Shown: one piece after another, positions 25,261-32,645 of the stretch
How positions within the stretch are numbered: the stretch's first letter is position 1
Layout: each line of letters starts with the position of its first letter
NCBI GenBank assembly: GCA_009694215.1
Contig: SHVN01000023.1
Coordinates: forward strand, 1 to 35,789
Source: Xanthobacteraceae bacterium
GTDB lineage: Bacteria > Pseudomonadota > Alphaproteobacteria > Rhizobiales > Xanthobacteraceae
DNA length: 35,789 nucleotides
Reading direction: 5' to 3'
The notes under the pieces: model-generated
What the model was told of the DNA's origin: nothing
Database searches by the model: none
The model's input: only the letters and a program-made list of their open reading frames with translations
Translations under genes and position numbers: made by a program

Positions 25261-25357
25261 CCTCATCCTGAGGAGCGATCCGAAGGATCGCGTCTCGAAG
25301 GATGGGGCGGCCCCATGCTTCGAGACGCATCGCTTCGCGATGCTCCTCAGCATGAGG
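25261..25357. repeat. 97-base imperfect palindrome between def and fmt
   Basis: The ends CCTCATCCTGAGGAGC and GCTCCTCAGCATGAGG pair, as do GCGTCTCGAAGGATGGGG and CCCCATGCTTCGAGACGC around a central CGG. Two side hairpins (GCGATCC/GGATCGC and GCATCGC/GCGATGC) complete a cross-like fold. It lies inside the def-fmt gap and would be transcribed in that mRNA. The type is a dispersed repeat in Bradyrhizobium relatives, recalled rather than searched. Confidence 0.85.
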
Positions 25358-25379
25358 CCGAGAGAGGTCGCAGATCAAC

Positions 25380-25916
25380 CTACTCCGCCGCGCGATTGCC
25401 GGGCTGCTTGCCAAGCTTTGCCGCCTTGGCAAATTTCTTGATGACGCGGTCGCGCTTGAGCTTGGAGATGTGATCGATGAACAGCACACCGTTGAGATGG
25501 TCGATCTCGTGCTGCAGGCAGGTGGCGAGCAGGCCCTCCGCCTCGGTCTCGTGCGGCTGGCCGTCGAGATCGATATAGCGGACCTTGACCCGCGCCGGCC
25601 GCTCGACCTCCTCGTAGTATTCCGGAATCGAGAGGCAACCCTCCTCGTGGGTGTTCTTGTCGCAGGATGTGGAAACCAGCTCCGGATTGATGAACACCTG
25701 CGGCGCCCGGGGCTCATCCTTCTTGGCGAGATCCATGGTGACGATGCGCTTCGGCTCGCCGATCTGGATCGCCGCGAGCCCGATGCCAGGCGCTTCGTAC
25801 ATGGTCTCGAACATGTCCTCCACGAGCTGGCGCACCGCCGCATCGATCTTGGCCACGGGCTTCGATTCCAGCCGCAGCCGCTTGTCCGGCAAAATCAGAA
25901 TGTCCCGCACCGTCAT
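25380..25916 (-). CDS. def: Peptide deformylase
   Basis: A 178-residue metallo-hydrolase that removes the N-formyl group from nascent proteins. The three family motifs are present: [10 protein letters not shown] (motif 1), [10 protein letters not shown] with the metal Cys (motif 2) and [14 protein letters not shown] with two metal His and the catalytic Glu (motif 3). The C-terminal tail is basic ([20 protein letters not shown]). It is first in the minus-strand def-fmt-truA group. Only seven bases separate the candidate -10 element from ATG 25916, and no ribosome site is evident, so the mRNA may be leaderless. Confidence 0.97.
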   Translation of the reverse strand: MTVRDILILPDKRLRLESKPVAKIDAAVRQLVEDMFETMYEAPGIGLAAIQIGEPKRIVTMDLAKKDEPRAPQVFINPELVSTSCDKNTHEEGCLSIPEYYEEVERPARVKVRYIDLDGQPHETEAEGLLATCLQHEIDHLNGVLFIDHISKLKRDRVIKKFAKAAKLGKQPGNRAAE

Positions 25917-25923
25917 GGATCGC

Positions 25924-25952
25924 GATTTAAGGGCTGGACTTCATGGGGTCAA
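25924..25952 (-). promoter_or_regulatory. Putative def promoter, start site at the ATG
   Basis: Read on the minus strand, TTGACC (25952-25947), a 17-base spacer and TAAATC (25929-25924) are followed by seven bases and then the def ATG at 25916. The predicted transcription start is therefore at or one base from the start codon. The -35 element ends four bases from the LexA-type box at 25956. Confidence 0.55.
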
Positions 25953-25955
25953 TGT

Positions 25956-25970
25956 GTTCTCTATTTGTTC
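25956..25970 (+). promoter_or_regulatory. LexA-type SOS box (GTTC-N7-GTTC) between def and rmuC
   Basis: GTTC (25956-25959), seven bases (TCTATTT) and GTTC (25967-25970) match the direct-repeat operator known for alphaproteobacterial LexA. It lies 60 bases before the rmuC ATG and about 40 bases before the def ATG. A DNA-recombination gene next to it makes SOS control of rmuC the best reading. Effects on def are possible because its -35 is adjacent. Binding is not shown. Confidence 0.65.
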
Positions 25971-26030
25971 CTGTCGAGAAACCACTCACCTCCGATCGCG
26001 CCGAAGCGAATCGCGTAAAGACTTGATCCC

Positions 26031-27134
26031 ATGGAAACCGCCCTCCTCGTCACCCTCGGACTGGTTGTGGGCCTCGCCATCGCCGGCCTCGCCATCTTCG
26101 TCGGGCGGCAGCGCTCGGCCGATCCGGCCGCCGCGCAGCTTGCCGACCAGCGCGTCGTCGAACTGGGCGCCCGCGTCCAGCAGATGGGCGAACTCCTGCA
26201 CCAGGCGCAGGCGCAGCTTCAGAACTCGGTCAACGAGCGGCTCGATGCCGTGAGCCTCCATCTCGGCACATCCGTGCAGACCGCTACCAAGCACACCGCC
26301 GAGAACCTGCAGAAGCTCAACGAGCGGCTGGCGGTCATCGACAATGCGCAGAAGGGCCTGACCGACCTCACCTCGCAGGTCACCTCGCTGCGCGATGTGC
26401 TGTCGAACAAGCAGACCCGCGGCGCCTTCGGGCAAGGGCGCATGGAGGCGATTATCCAGGACGGACTGCCGAAGGGCGCCTACGAATTCCAGTACACACT
26501 CAAGAATGGCAAGCGCCCCGACTGCGTGGTGCTGCTGCCCGACCAGCGCCCGCTGGTGATCGACGCGAAGTTTCCGCTCGAAGCGGTCACCGCGTTCCGC
26601 GACGGTAAGACCGAGGACGAGCGAAGGACCGCGGCGCAGCGCGTGCGGCACGACGTGATGAAGCACATCAACGATATCGCCGAGAAGTATCTGTGCCCCG
26701 GCGAGACCCAGGACACGGCGCTGATGTTCGTGCCGTCGGAATCGGTCTATGCCGAGTTGCACGACGGCTTCGACGACGTCGTGCAGAAGGCCTATCGCGC
26801 CCAGGTGATGATGGTGTCGCCGACCCTGCTGATGCTGGCGATCCAGGTGATCCAGCAGATCCAGAAGGATTCGCAGATGCGCGAGGCGACCGATCTCATC
26901 CGCACCGAGGTCGGTCACATGATGAAGGACGTGAAGCTTCTGGGCGAGCGCGTCCGCAAGCTGCAGATGCATTTCGGCCAGGCCAACGAAGACCTCAACA
27001 CGATCATGACCTCGGCCAACCGCATCGAAAAGCGCGCCTCGCGCATCGAGGAGCTGGAATTCGACGGCGACGTGGCTCCTGCCGGCAATGTCATCGCCGC
27101 GCCGCTGCGCAAGGTCGGAGCGGGCGAGTTTTGA
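26031..27134 (+). CDS. rmuC: DNA recombination protein RmuC
   Basis: A 367-residue protein thought to limit recombination at inverted repeats. It has an N-terminal membrane anchor (LLVTLGLVVGLAIAGLAIFV), a coiled-coil region (about residues 35-120) and the RmuC nuclease-like domain: GAFGQGRMEAIIQDGLPKGA, PDCVVLLPDQRPLVIDAKFP (the Asp and Lys of a PD-(D/E)xK-like core), FVPSESVYAELHDGFDDVVQ and a C-terminal helical part (LLGERVRKLQMHFGQANEDL). A LexA-type box 60 bases upstream suggests damage induction. It is divergent from def. Confidence 0.95.
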   Translation: METALLVTLGLVVGLAIAGLAIFVGRQRSADPAAAQLADQRVVELGARVQQMGELLHQAQAQLQNSVNERLDAVSLHLGTSVQTATKHTAENLQKLNERLAVIDNAQKGLTDLTSQVTSLRDVLSNKQTRGAFGQGRMEAIIQDGLPKGAYEFQYTLKNGKRPDCVVLLPDQRPLVIDAKFPLEAVTAFRDGKTEDERRTAAQRVRHDVMKHINDIAEKYLCPGETQDTALMFVPSESVYAELHDGFDDVVQKAYRAQVMMVSPTLLMLAIQVIQQIQKDSQMREATDLIRTEVGHMMKDVKLLGERVRKLQMHFGQANEDLNTIMTSANRIEKRASRIEELEFDGDVAPAGNVIAAPLRKVGAGEF

Positions 27135-27175
27135 TAACCAATTACCAGACCGATGGGCTGGCGGGACACCCTCCC

Positions 27176-27328
27176 CGTCATTCCGGACGCCGCCAACGGG
27201 TCCGCGCAAAGCGCGGCCCGATGACAGGCTCCGCGGCGATCCGGAATCCATGCTCCCAGTGCATGCGCAATGAAACACAGGGGTTATGGATTCTGGGTTC
27301 GCGAGCTTCGCTCGCGCCCCGGAATGAT
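27176..27328. repeat. Intergenic repeat with inverted ends (CGTCATTCCGG type)
   Basis: The left end GTCATTCCGG (27177-27186) and the right end CCGGAATGAT (27319-27328) pair. Inside are GGTCCGCGC/GCGCGGCCC and TCGCGAGC/GCTCGCG hairpins plus a second GATCCGGAATCCATG motif near 27238. Elements with these ends are frequent in Bradyrhizobium relatives (recall). It fills most of the rmuC-ampG gap and probably separates the transcripts. Confidence 0.8.
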
Positions 27329-27367
27329 AAACTATAGGCTGCGGCATCGCGGGGAAGCTTCGAGTCG

Positions 27368-28729
27368 ATGACAGCCACCGCCGAGACAAAGCCCGCAAAA
27401 CCCGGCTGGCGCGAGACGCTCACGGTCTATCTCAAGCCGCGCGTGCTGATCGTGCTGTTCCTCGGCTTCTCCGCGGGCTTGCCGCTGGCGCTGTCTGGCT
27501 CGACGCTGCTCGTGTGGATGCGCGAGGCCGGCGTCGACCTCGGCACCATCGGCCTGTTCGCGCTGGTCGGCACGCCCTACACCGTCAAGTTCCTGTGGGC
27601 GCCGGTGGTCGATGCGCTCGACGTGCCGGTGCTGTCGCGATGGCTCGGCCGCCGGCGCGGCTGGCTGGTGCTCTCACAACTGCTGCTGATGGCGGCGATC
27701 GTGCTGCTCGCGTTCTGCAATCCGGCGCTCTCGCCCTGGTATCTGATGTTCGGCGCGGCGCTCCTGGTGGCGGCGGCCTCCGCCACCCAGGACATCGTCA
27801 TCGACGCCTTCCGCGTCGAAAGCCTGGACCCCGGCGAGCAGGCGGCGGGGATGGCGTCCTACGTCGCCGCCTACCGCATCGGCATACTGGTCTCGACCGC
27901 CGGCGCGCTGTTCGTCGTAACCGGCTTCGAGGATGTAGGCGCCGGCAAGAACGCCGCCTGGACGCTGGGCTATATCGTCATGGCCGGGTTCGTGGCGGTC
28001 GGCATGGTGACAGCCCTGATCGCGACCGAGCCCGGGCGTTCAGCCGAGGCGCGCGCGGATCGTGACGCGCACGCCGCCGAGAGCCCGGTCCGGCGCGTGG
28101 CCAGGGCCGCCGCCGGCGCGTTCTCGGAGTTTCTCACCCGCGAGATGGCGATTGCCGCGCTGGCCTTCGTCATTCTCTACAAATTCTGCGACGCCTTCGC
28201 CGGCGCGATGACGACGCCGTTTGTGATCGATCTCGGCTTCAGCCGCAACGACTACGCCGCGATCGTGAAGGGCATGGGGCTGGCGGCAACCCTGATCGGC
28301 GGCTTCGCCGGCGGCTTTGTCGCGCGCGCCTATCCGCTGGCGACGAGCCTTTGGATCGGCGCGTTCCTGCAGATGGCGTCGAACCTGGTGTTCACCGGCC
28401 TTGCCCTCGCCGGCCATAACTATTGGGCGCTGACCGCCGCCATCATTGCGGAGAATTTCACCGGCGCTATCGGCACAGTAATTTTCGTCGCCTACCTCTC
28501 GGCGCTCTGCCAGTCGCCGCTGCACACGGCGACGCAATACGCGCTGCTCACCGCGCTGTCGGCGGTCGGCCGCACGTATCTCTCGTCGGGCGCGGGCTTC
28601 GTCGCCGAGGAAACCGGCTGGGCTACGTTCTACACGCTCAGTGCGCTCACCGCGCTGCCGAGCCTCGTGCTGCTCTGGTGGCTGCAGTCGCGCGGGCATT
28701 TCGACAGGCTCGTGCCGGCGGGGAAATAG
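27368..28729 (+). CDS. ampG: AmpG-family muropeptide transporter (MFS)
   Basis: A 453-residue, roughly twelve-TM permease of the AmpG/SLC33-like branch, which imports anhydro-muropeptides released in cell-wall turnover and so can feed AmpR-type beta-lactamase control. Landmarks are FLGFSAGLPLALSGSTLLVW, GTPYTVKFLWAPVVDALDVP, RRRGWLVLSQLLLMAAIVLL, SATQDIVIDAFRVESLDPGE and GMASYVAAYRIGILVSTAGA. In the second half, LYKFCDAFAGAMTTPFVIDL is followed by the last TM group. The loop after TM6 (about residues 220-250) is polar. No ampC or ampR is in the window. Confidence 0.92.
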   Translation: MTATAETKPAKPGWRETLTVYLKPRVLIVLFLGFSAGLPLALSGSTLLVWMREAGVDLGTIGLFALVGTPYTVKFLWAPVVDALDVPVLSRWLGRRRGWLVLSQLLLMAAIVLLAFCNPALSPWYLMFGAALLVAAASATQDIVIDAFRVESLDPGEQAAGMASYVAAYRIGILVSTAGALFVVTGFEDVGAGKNAAWTLGYIVMAGFVAVGMVTALIATEPGRSAEARADRDAHAAESPVRRVARAAAGAFSEFLTREMAIAALAFVILYKFCDAFAGAMTTPFVIDLGFSRNDYAAIVKGMGLAATLIGGFAGGFVARAYPLATSLWIGAFLQMASNLVFTGLALAGHNYWALTAAIIAENFTGAIGTVIFVAYLSALCQSPLHTATQYALLTALSAVGRTYLSSGAGFVAEETGWATFYTLSALTALPSLVLLWWLQSRGHFDRLVPAGK

Positions 28730-28735
28730 CGAGTA

Positions 28736-29332
28736 CTACCGCGAGGACTGGGCGCGCTCCCCGCCGGAAGCCGAACCTTCGGAAACCGGCTCGACGCCCT
28801 GCCGCGGGGACACCTGTCTCGGGAAGACCTGCCACCTGTCCCGGCTGTCCCATTCGAACGGCTCGCCGTCGCAATGATCCTTGTTCCAGACGTTGAGCAG
28901 GCGGAAATGCCAGCCGGTCCATTTCATCTCCTGGATCGTGCCGCAGTCGCCCGCGCCGCGCGCCTTGTGGCTGAAACTGAGCGTCCGTGTCTTGGGATCG
29001 AAGCCCGGCGACGACACGCTGTAGGAGCGCAGGATGCGGCCATCCTGCCAGCTTTCGATCGCCAGCAGCTGGGCGTGATCCGGCCGGTGCTCGGGTACCG
29101 CGAACAGGATGCTTCCGGCGTTGGTGGCAGAGCGCCAGCAGGTCACTTCGACGATCTCAAGCCGGCTGCTCAGCCGCTCAATGCCGATGACCTCGGCCTC
29201 CTCGGGTGGGACGGTGCAACCGGCCTTCTTGAGGCCCGCTTCGATGACCGCATCCGGCAGCGCGAGCTTGTCGGGACCGGCCACGCTGGCGGTCAGCGAA
29301 ATGGTTAACAGCAGGGCGCCTGCGGTGGACAT
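28736..29332 (-). CDS. Secreted DUF1176-like protein
   Basis: A 198-residue protein with a weak signal peptide (MSTAGALLLTISLTASVAG) lacking early basic residues. The body contains the pattern typical of DUF1176: SPGFDPKTRTLSFSHKARGA followed by GDCGTIQEMKWTGWHFRLLN and a Cys in NKDHCDGEPFEWD. Three to four Cys suggest disulfides in the periplasm. Function is unknown. The last 30 residues are polar and low in structure (QGVEPVSEGSASGGERAQSS). GGAG precedes the ATG at 29332. It is convergent with ampG, six bases away. Confidence 0.72.
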   Translation of the reverse strand: MSTAGALLLTISLTASVAGPDKLALPDAVIEAGLKKAGCTVPPEEAEVIGIERLSSRLEIVEVTCWRSATNAGSILFAVPEHRPDHAQLLAIESWQDGRILRSYSVSSPGFDPKTRTLSFSHKARGAGDCGTIQEMKWTGWHFRLLNVWNKDHCDGEPFEWDSRDRWQVFPRQVSPRQGVEPVSEGSASGGERAQSSR

Positions 29333-29385
29333 GCGATTCTCCGGACCTCGTCCTGGAACAGGAATTTGTCCGAAATTCGATTCCT

Positions 29386-29406
29386 GTCCCGAATTGGGTT
29401 CGGGAC
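29386..29406. other. Hairpins downstream of recR
   Basis: GTCCCGAA and TTCGGGAC pair around TTGGG (29386-29406). An adjoining inverted repeat ACAGGAAT/ATTCCTGT (29358-29365 and 29380-29387) overlaps one arm by two bases, so the two folds would compete. They lie between the recR stop and the DUF1176-like start. There is no T-run. A transcript end, or a control site for the next gene, is possible. Confidence 0.4.
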
Positions 29407-29427
29407 GAACTCAAGCAAGGACCATGC

Positions 29428-30033
29428 CTACAGTGGCGTCCGGCTCCGGATCGCGGCCGATAGCGTGCCCTCGTCGAGATAGTCGAGCTCGCCGCCCACC
29501 GGCACGCCGTGCGCGAGCCGCGTCACGATCACATTGGCGCCGTGCAGAAGGTCGGTGATGTAGTGCGCCGTGGTCTGGCCATCCACGGTGGCGTTGAGCG
29601 CCAGGATGACCTCCTTCACCGCGGGATCGTGCGCGCGGGAAATCAGCGCGTCGATGGTCAGGTCCTGCGGGCCGATCCCGTCGAGCGGCGACAGCGTGCC
29701 GCCGAGCACGTGATAGCGCGTATTGAGAACCTCAGCGCGCTCGAGCGCCCAGAGATCGGCCACATCGGCCACCACCACGATCATCGAGCTATCGCGCCGC
29801 GGATCGGCGCAGACCGTGCAGGGATTCTGGGTGTCGATGTTGCCGCAGGTCTTGCAGACCTCGATCTTCTCGATCGCGGTCTGCAGCGCGGCGGCGAGCG
29901 GCGCCATCAGTGGCTCGCGCTTCTTGATGAGGTGCAGCGCCGCGCGGCGGGCCGAGCGGGGGCCGAGCCCCGGCAGCCGCGCCAGGAGCTGGATCAGGCG
30001 TTCGATCTCGGGTCCGGCGGTGGATTTGGACAT
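29428..30033 (-). CDS. recR: Recombination mediator protein RecR
   Basis: A 201-residue protein that with RecF and RecO helps load RecA on gapped DNA. An N-terminal helix-hairpin-helix ([20 protein letters not shown]) is followed by the four-Cys zinc site ([16 protein letters not shown]), the Toprim domain ([20 protein letters not shown] and [19 protein letters not shown]) and the C-terminal TARGVPxGGxLxYxD-like block, here [23 protein letters not shown] 30033 gives the standard length; an in-frame start at 30090 would add 19 unlike residues. It is third in the dnaX-ybaB-recR operon. Confidence 0.97.
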   Translation of the reverse strand: MSKSTAGPEIERLIQLLARLPGLGPRSARRAALHLIKKREPLMAPLAAALQTAIEKIEVCKTCGNIDTQNPCTVCADPRRDSSMIVVVADVADLWALERAEVLNTRYHVLGGTLSPLDGIGPQDLTIDALISRAHDPAVKEVILALNATVDGQTTAHYITDLLHGANVIVTRLAHGVPVGGELDYLDEGTLSAAIRSRTPL

Positions 30034-30095
30034 GAGGTGATGGCTAACGAGAATCGGAATGAGACAATAGTCAGCAACGCCTGCAAACACGACGC

Positions 30096-30416
30096 CTAAA
30101 ACAACTTCAGCCCCGGCGGCAGCGACAGGCCGCCGGTGAGGCTTTTCATCATGTCCTGCATCACGTCGTCCGCCTTGCGGCGCGCATCCGCGTGAGCCGC
30201 CACCAGCAGGTCTTCGAGGATTTCCTTTTCCTCGGGCTTCACCAGGGAGTCGTCGATCTTAACGCCCTTGAGCTCGCCCTTGGCGGTGAGCTTGACCGCG
30301 ACCATGCCGCCGCCGGACGTGCCCTCGACCTCGATGCGGTCGAGCTCCGCCTGCATCTCCTGCATCTTGGACTGCAATTGCGCAGCCTGCTTCATCATGC
30401 CCAGAAAGTCGGCCAT
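30096..30416 (-). CDS. YbaB/EbfC nucleoid-associated protein
   Basis: A 106-residue DNA-binding protein that forms a tweezer-shaped dimer. It starts [20 protein letters not shown], has the family strand block [20 protein letters not shown] and the helix [20 protein letters not shown], and ends in a Met/Gly/Leu-rich tail ([17 protein letters not shown]). The position between dnaX (15 bases upstream) and recR (62 bases downstream) is conserved across many bacteria and supports the call. It may take part in nucleoid organisation and recombination. Confidence 0.96.
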   Translation of the reverse strand: MADFLGMMKQAAQLQSKMQEMQAELDRIEVEGTSGGGMVAVKLTAKGELKGVKIDDSLVKPEEKEILEDLLVAAHADARRKADDVMQDMMKSLTGGLSLPPGLKLF

Positions 30417-30431
30417 CGCACATTCCTGCTG

Positions 30432-32357
30432 TCAGTTGTCGTCGCGTTCCCAGTTGTCGCCGAAACCGATATCGTCGGGAAGTGGCGGCAGATCCGGGTC
30501 GGCGGCCAGCGGCTCCGGCAGGGCATCCTTGGCCCCGCGCACGCCGACAATCTCGGCGCCGGGGAATCGTTCCAGCACCGCCTTCACCAGCGGGTCGGCG
30601 CGCACGCCGACCTCGAGCTCGGCTTTCTTGACATCCGCCACCGATTTGAGAGTGGGCTGACCGGGCTCGCGCGAGATCACCACCATCCAGGAGCGGCCGG
30701 TCCAGAGCTGCAGCTTGCGGGACAGATCGTTGACCAGCGTCTTGTTGGCGCTCGGCTCCAGCGCGATTTCGAGCTTGCCGTCCTCGCAGCGAACCAGCCG
30801 CACGTCGCGCTCCAGCGCCAGCTTGGCCTGGATGTCGCGCTTGTCGCTTGCGAGCGCCACCAGCTCCGCGAAGCTGTTGATGGCCAGATGCGGCGAGCTT
30901 TGCGCAACCGGAGCGGACTGCGCGGCCATGGCGCGCGGGCCGCCGCGCGGCGAATCGTAGCGTTGCGCGGAAGCGGGGGCGGCGGCGATCGCGCTCGGTT
31001 GGCCCGTGGCGCTGGGATTGCCTGCGGCGCTGGGACTGCCTGCGGCACCTGGTTGGCCTGCAGCGCTTGGTTGGCCTGCGGCGCCTGGTCCGGCGCCGGT
31101 CCCTGCGCCACCGCCGTCGAGCGAGCGGATCACCTCGTCCGGCGTCGGCAGGTCGGCCACATAGGCGATGCGAACCAGCACCATTTCGGCCGCCGCGAGC
31201 GGCCGGCCCGAGCCTTGCACCTCGGTGATGCCCTTGAGCAGCATCTGCCAGGCGCGCGAGAGAACGCGCATCGACAGCGCGGCGGCAAGCGCGCGGCCCC
31301 GCGTGCGCTCGGCTTCGCCGAGCGAGATGTCGTCGGCCACCGCCGGCACGATCTTCATGCGGGTGACGAAATGGGTGAATTCGGCGATGTCGGCCAGCAC
31401 CACCAGCGGATCGGCGCCGATGTCGTATTGCTCGCGCAGCTCCTTCAGGGCCGCGGCGACGTCGCCCTTCATCAGCGATTCGAACAGGTCGATGACGCGG
31501 GTGCGGTCGGCGAGCCCCAGCATGGTGCGCACGTCAACCGCCCGCACGGTACCCGCGGCATGCGCGATCGCCTGATCGAGCAGCGACAGCGCGTCTCGCA
31601 CCGAGCCTTCGGCCGCTCGCGCGATCAGCGCCAGCGCCTCGGGCTCCGCGCCGATATTTTCTTTCTCCGCGATACCGCCGAGGTGCTTCACCAGCATCGC
31701 CGCGTCGACCCGGCGCAGGTCGAAACGCTGGCAGCGCGACAGCACCGTCACCGGCACTTCGCGAATCTCGGTGGTCGCGAAGATGAACTTGGCGTGGGGC
31801 GGCGGCTCCTCCAGCGTCTTGAGCAGCGCATTGAAGGCAGCCGTCGACAGCATGTGGACTTCGTCGAGGATATAGACCTTGTAGCGCGCGCTCACCGGCG
31901 CGTAGCGCACCGCGTCGTTGATCTGGCGCACGTCATCGACGCCGTTGTGGGAGGCGGCGTCCATCTCGATCACGTCGATGTGCCGGCTTTCCATGATCGC
32001 CGGGCAGTGGATGCCGAGCTTCGGCATGTCGACGGTCGGGCCCTTCACCGAGCCGTCGGGCAGTTCGTAGTTGAGCGCCCGGGCAAGGATGCGGGCGGTG
32101 GTGGTCTTGCCGACGCCGCGGACGCCGGTGAGGATCCAGGCCTGCGGGATGCGGCCGGTCTCGAACGCATTCGAGATGGTGCGGACCATCGCCTCCTGGC
32201 CGATCAGGTCGTCGAAGGTCGCCGGCCGGTACTTTCGGGCCAGCACGCGATAGGCCGCGGCCGGCGCGTCGCCGTCCAGCCCCAGGGCGGCCTGCTCCGG
32301 CTCGACCGGCGCCGGACTTGCCTTGGCGGATTTCTCGCGTTTGGGGACGTCGTTCAT
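30432..32357 (-). CDS. dnaX: DNA polymerase III subunit gamma/tau
   Basis: A 641-residue clamp-loader ATPase. The AAA+ part has YRVLARKYRPATFDDLIGQE, Walker A LTGVRGVGKTTTARILARAL, Walker B YILDEVHMLSTAAFNALLKT, the sensor block FIFATTEIREVPVTVLSRCQ and then domains II and III to about residue 360. The zinc-binding insert is reduced: where E. coli has four Cys, only one remains (LGIHCPAIMESRH), as I recall for other Hyphomicrobiales. A Gly/Ala/Pro-rich linker with six 18-bp repeats precedes the C-terminal tau region. ATG 32357 with AGGG just before it is preferred to starts at 32369 and 32423, which run into the hairpin downstream of ffs. Confidence 0.97.
   Translation of the reverse strand: MNDVPKREKSAKASPAPVEPEQAALGLDGDAPAAAYRVLARKYRPATFDDLIGQEAMVRTISNAFETGRIPQAWILTGVRGVGKTTTARILARALNYELPDGSVKGPTVDMPKLGIHCPAIMESRHIDVIEMDAASHNGVDDVRQINDAVRYAPVSARYKVYILDEVHMLSTAAFNALLKTLEEPPPHAKFIFATTEIREVPVTVLSRCQRFDLRRVDAAMLVKHLGGIAEKENIGAEPEALALIARAAEGSVRDALSLLDQAIAHAAGTVRAVDVRTMLGLADRTRVIDLFESLMKGDVAAALKELREQYDIGADPLVVLADIAEFTHFVTRMKIVPAVADDISLGEAERTRGRALAAALSMRVLSRAWQMLLKGITEVQGSGRPLAAAEMVLVRIAYVADLPTPDEVIRSLDGGGAGTGAGPGAAGQPSAAGQPGAAGSPSAAGNPSATGQPSAIAAAPASAQRYDSPRGGPRAMAAQSAPVAQSSPHLAINSFAELVALASDKRDIQAKLALERDVRLVRCEDGKLEIALEPSANKTLVNDLSRKLQLWTGRSWMVVISREPGQPTLKSVADVKKAELEVGVRADPLVKAVLERFPGAEIVGVRGAKDALPEPLAADPDLPPLPDDIGFGDNWERDDN
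30987..31094 (-). repeat. Six 18-bp tandem repeats inside dnaX
   Basis: On the minus strand six consecutive 18-base units encode degenerate six-residue repeats of the form G-(Q/N/S)-P-(S/G)-A-(A/T/I), for example GQPSAA, GQPGAA, GSPSAA, GNPSAT and GQPSAI. Unit limits are 30987, 31005, 31023, 31041, 31059 and 31077. They form a flexible linker between the ATPase and tau-specific parts. The in-frame length and near-identical units suggest replication slippage, so copy number may differ among strains. Confidence 0.85.
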
Positions 32358-32401
32358 GCTGCCCTGCATCTTACGCCGTGACGGGCTGGAGTGCCGCATG
32401 A

Positions 32402-32423
32402 TTGCGCGGGCGAACCCGCGCAA
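32402..32423 (-). terminator. UUCG-capped hairpin downstream of ffs
   Basis: On the minus strand TTGCGCGGG, loop TTCG and CCCGCGCAA form a perfect 9-bp stem with a very stable UUCG tetraloop, 24 bases after the SRP RNA. There is no T-run after it. It may end or protect the ffs transcript, or lie in the leader of dnaX if the two are read together; the dnaX ATG is 45 bases further on. Confidence 0.55.
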
Positions 32424-32446
32424 GACAAGGAGGCTGTGAATTCGGT

Positions 32447-32541
32447 GGGAGGCTGACGAGCGACCCGATCCGTGCTCGTTAGGGCTGCGTCCTTCCGGAC
32501 CTGACCCGGTTGGCGAGTGGCTCGTCCACCGCCAACCTCCC
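32447..32541 (-). ncRNA. ffs: Signal recognition particle 4.5S RNA
   Basis: The minus strand holds the invariant SRP domain IV core: GGGTCAGGTCCGGAAGGACG followed by CAGCCC, the GGAA-capped helix and asymmetric loop that bind Ffh. The 5' GGGAGG pairs with the 3' CCTCCC to close a rod of about 95 bases, and internal stems (GGTTGGCG/CGCCAACC-like and CTCGTC/GACGAG) are present. With Ffh it targets membrane and secreted proteins to FtsY and the Sec translocon. The position upstream of dnaX is common in bacteria. Ends are set by the closing stem and could be longer by a few bases. Confidence 0.93.
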
Positions 32542-32547
32542 GTCCCC

Positions 32548-32576
32548 TATATCGACTGTCCGGCGGGCCAAAGCAA
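32548..32576 (-). promoter_or_regulatory. Putative ffs promoter
   Basis: On the minus strand TTGCTT (32576-32571), a 17-base spacer and GATATA (32553-32548) put the predicted start seven bases on, exactly at 32541, the first G of the SRP closing stem. The -35 is imperfect, but the fit to the RNA 5' end supports it. Confidence 0.6.
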
Positions 32577-32645
32577 GCCGCCGGACCACCCTCCATTCCC
32601 TTGCCCCCGCTGGCTTTGGCGCCGAAATCACGCGATAGAAGGGGC

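Noticed and set aside
23556-25271. A long plus-strand frame across truA and fmt
   Set aside because: It is antisense to two certain housekeeping genes and has shadow composition.
30192-32381. A 729-codon plus-strand open frame across dnaX
   Set aside because: It is the antisense shadow of dnaX and ybaB, with biased His/Arg/Gly composition and no recognisable motif.
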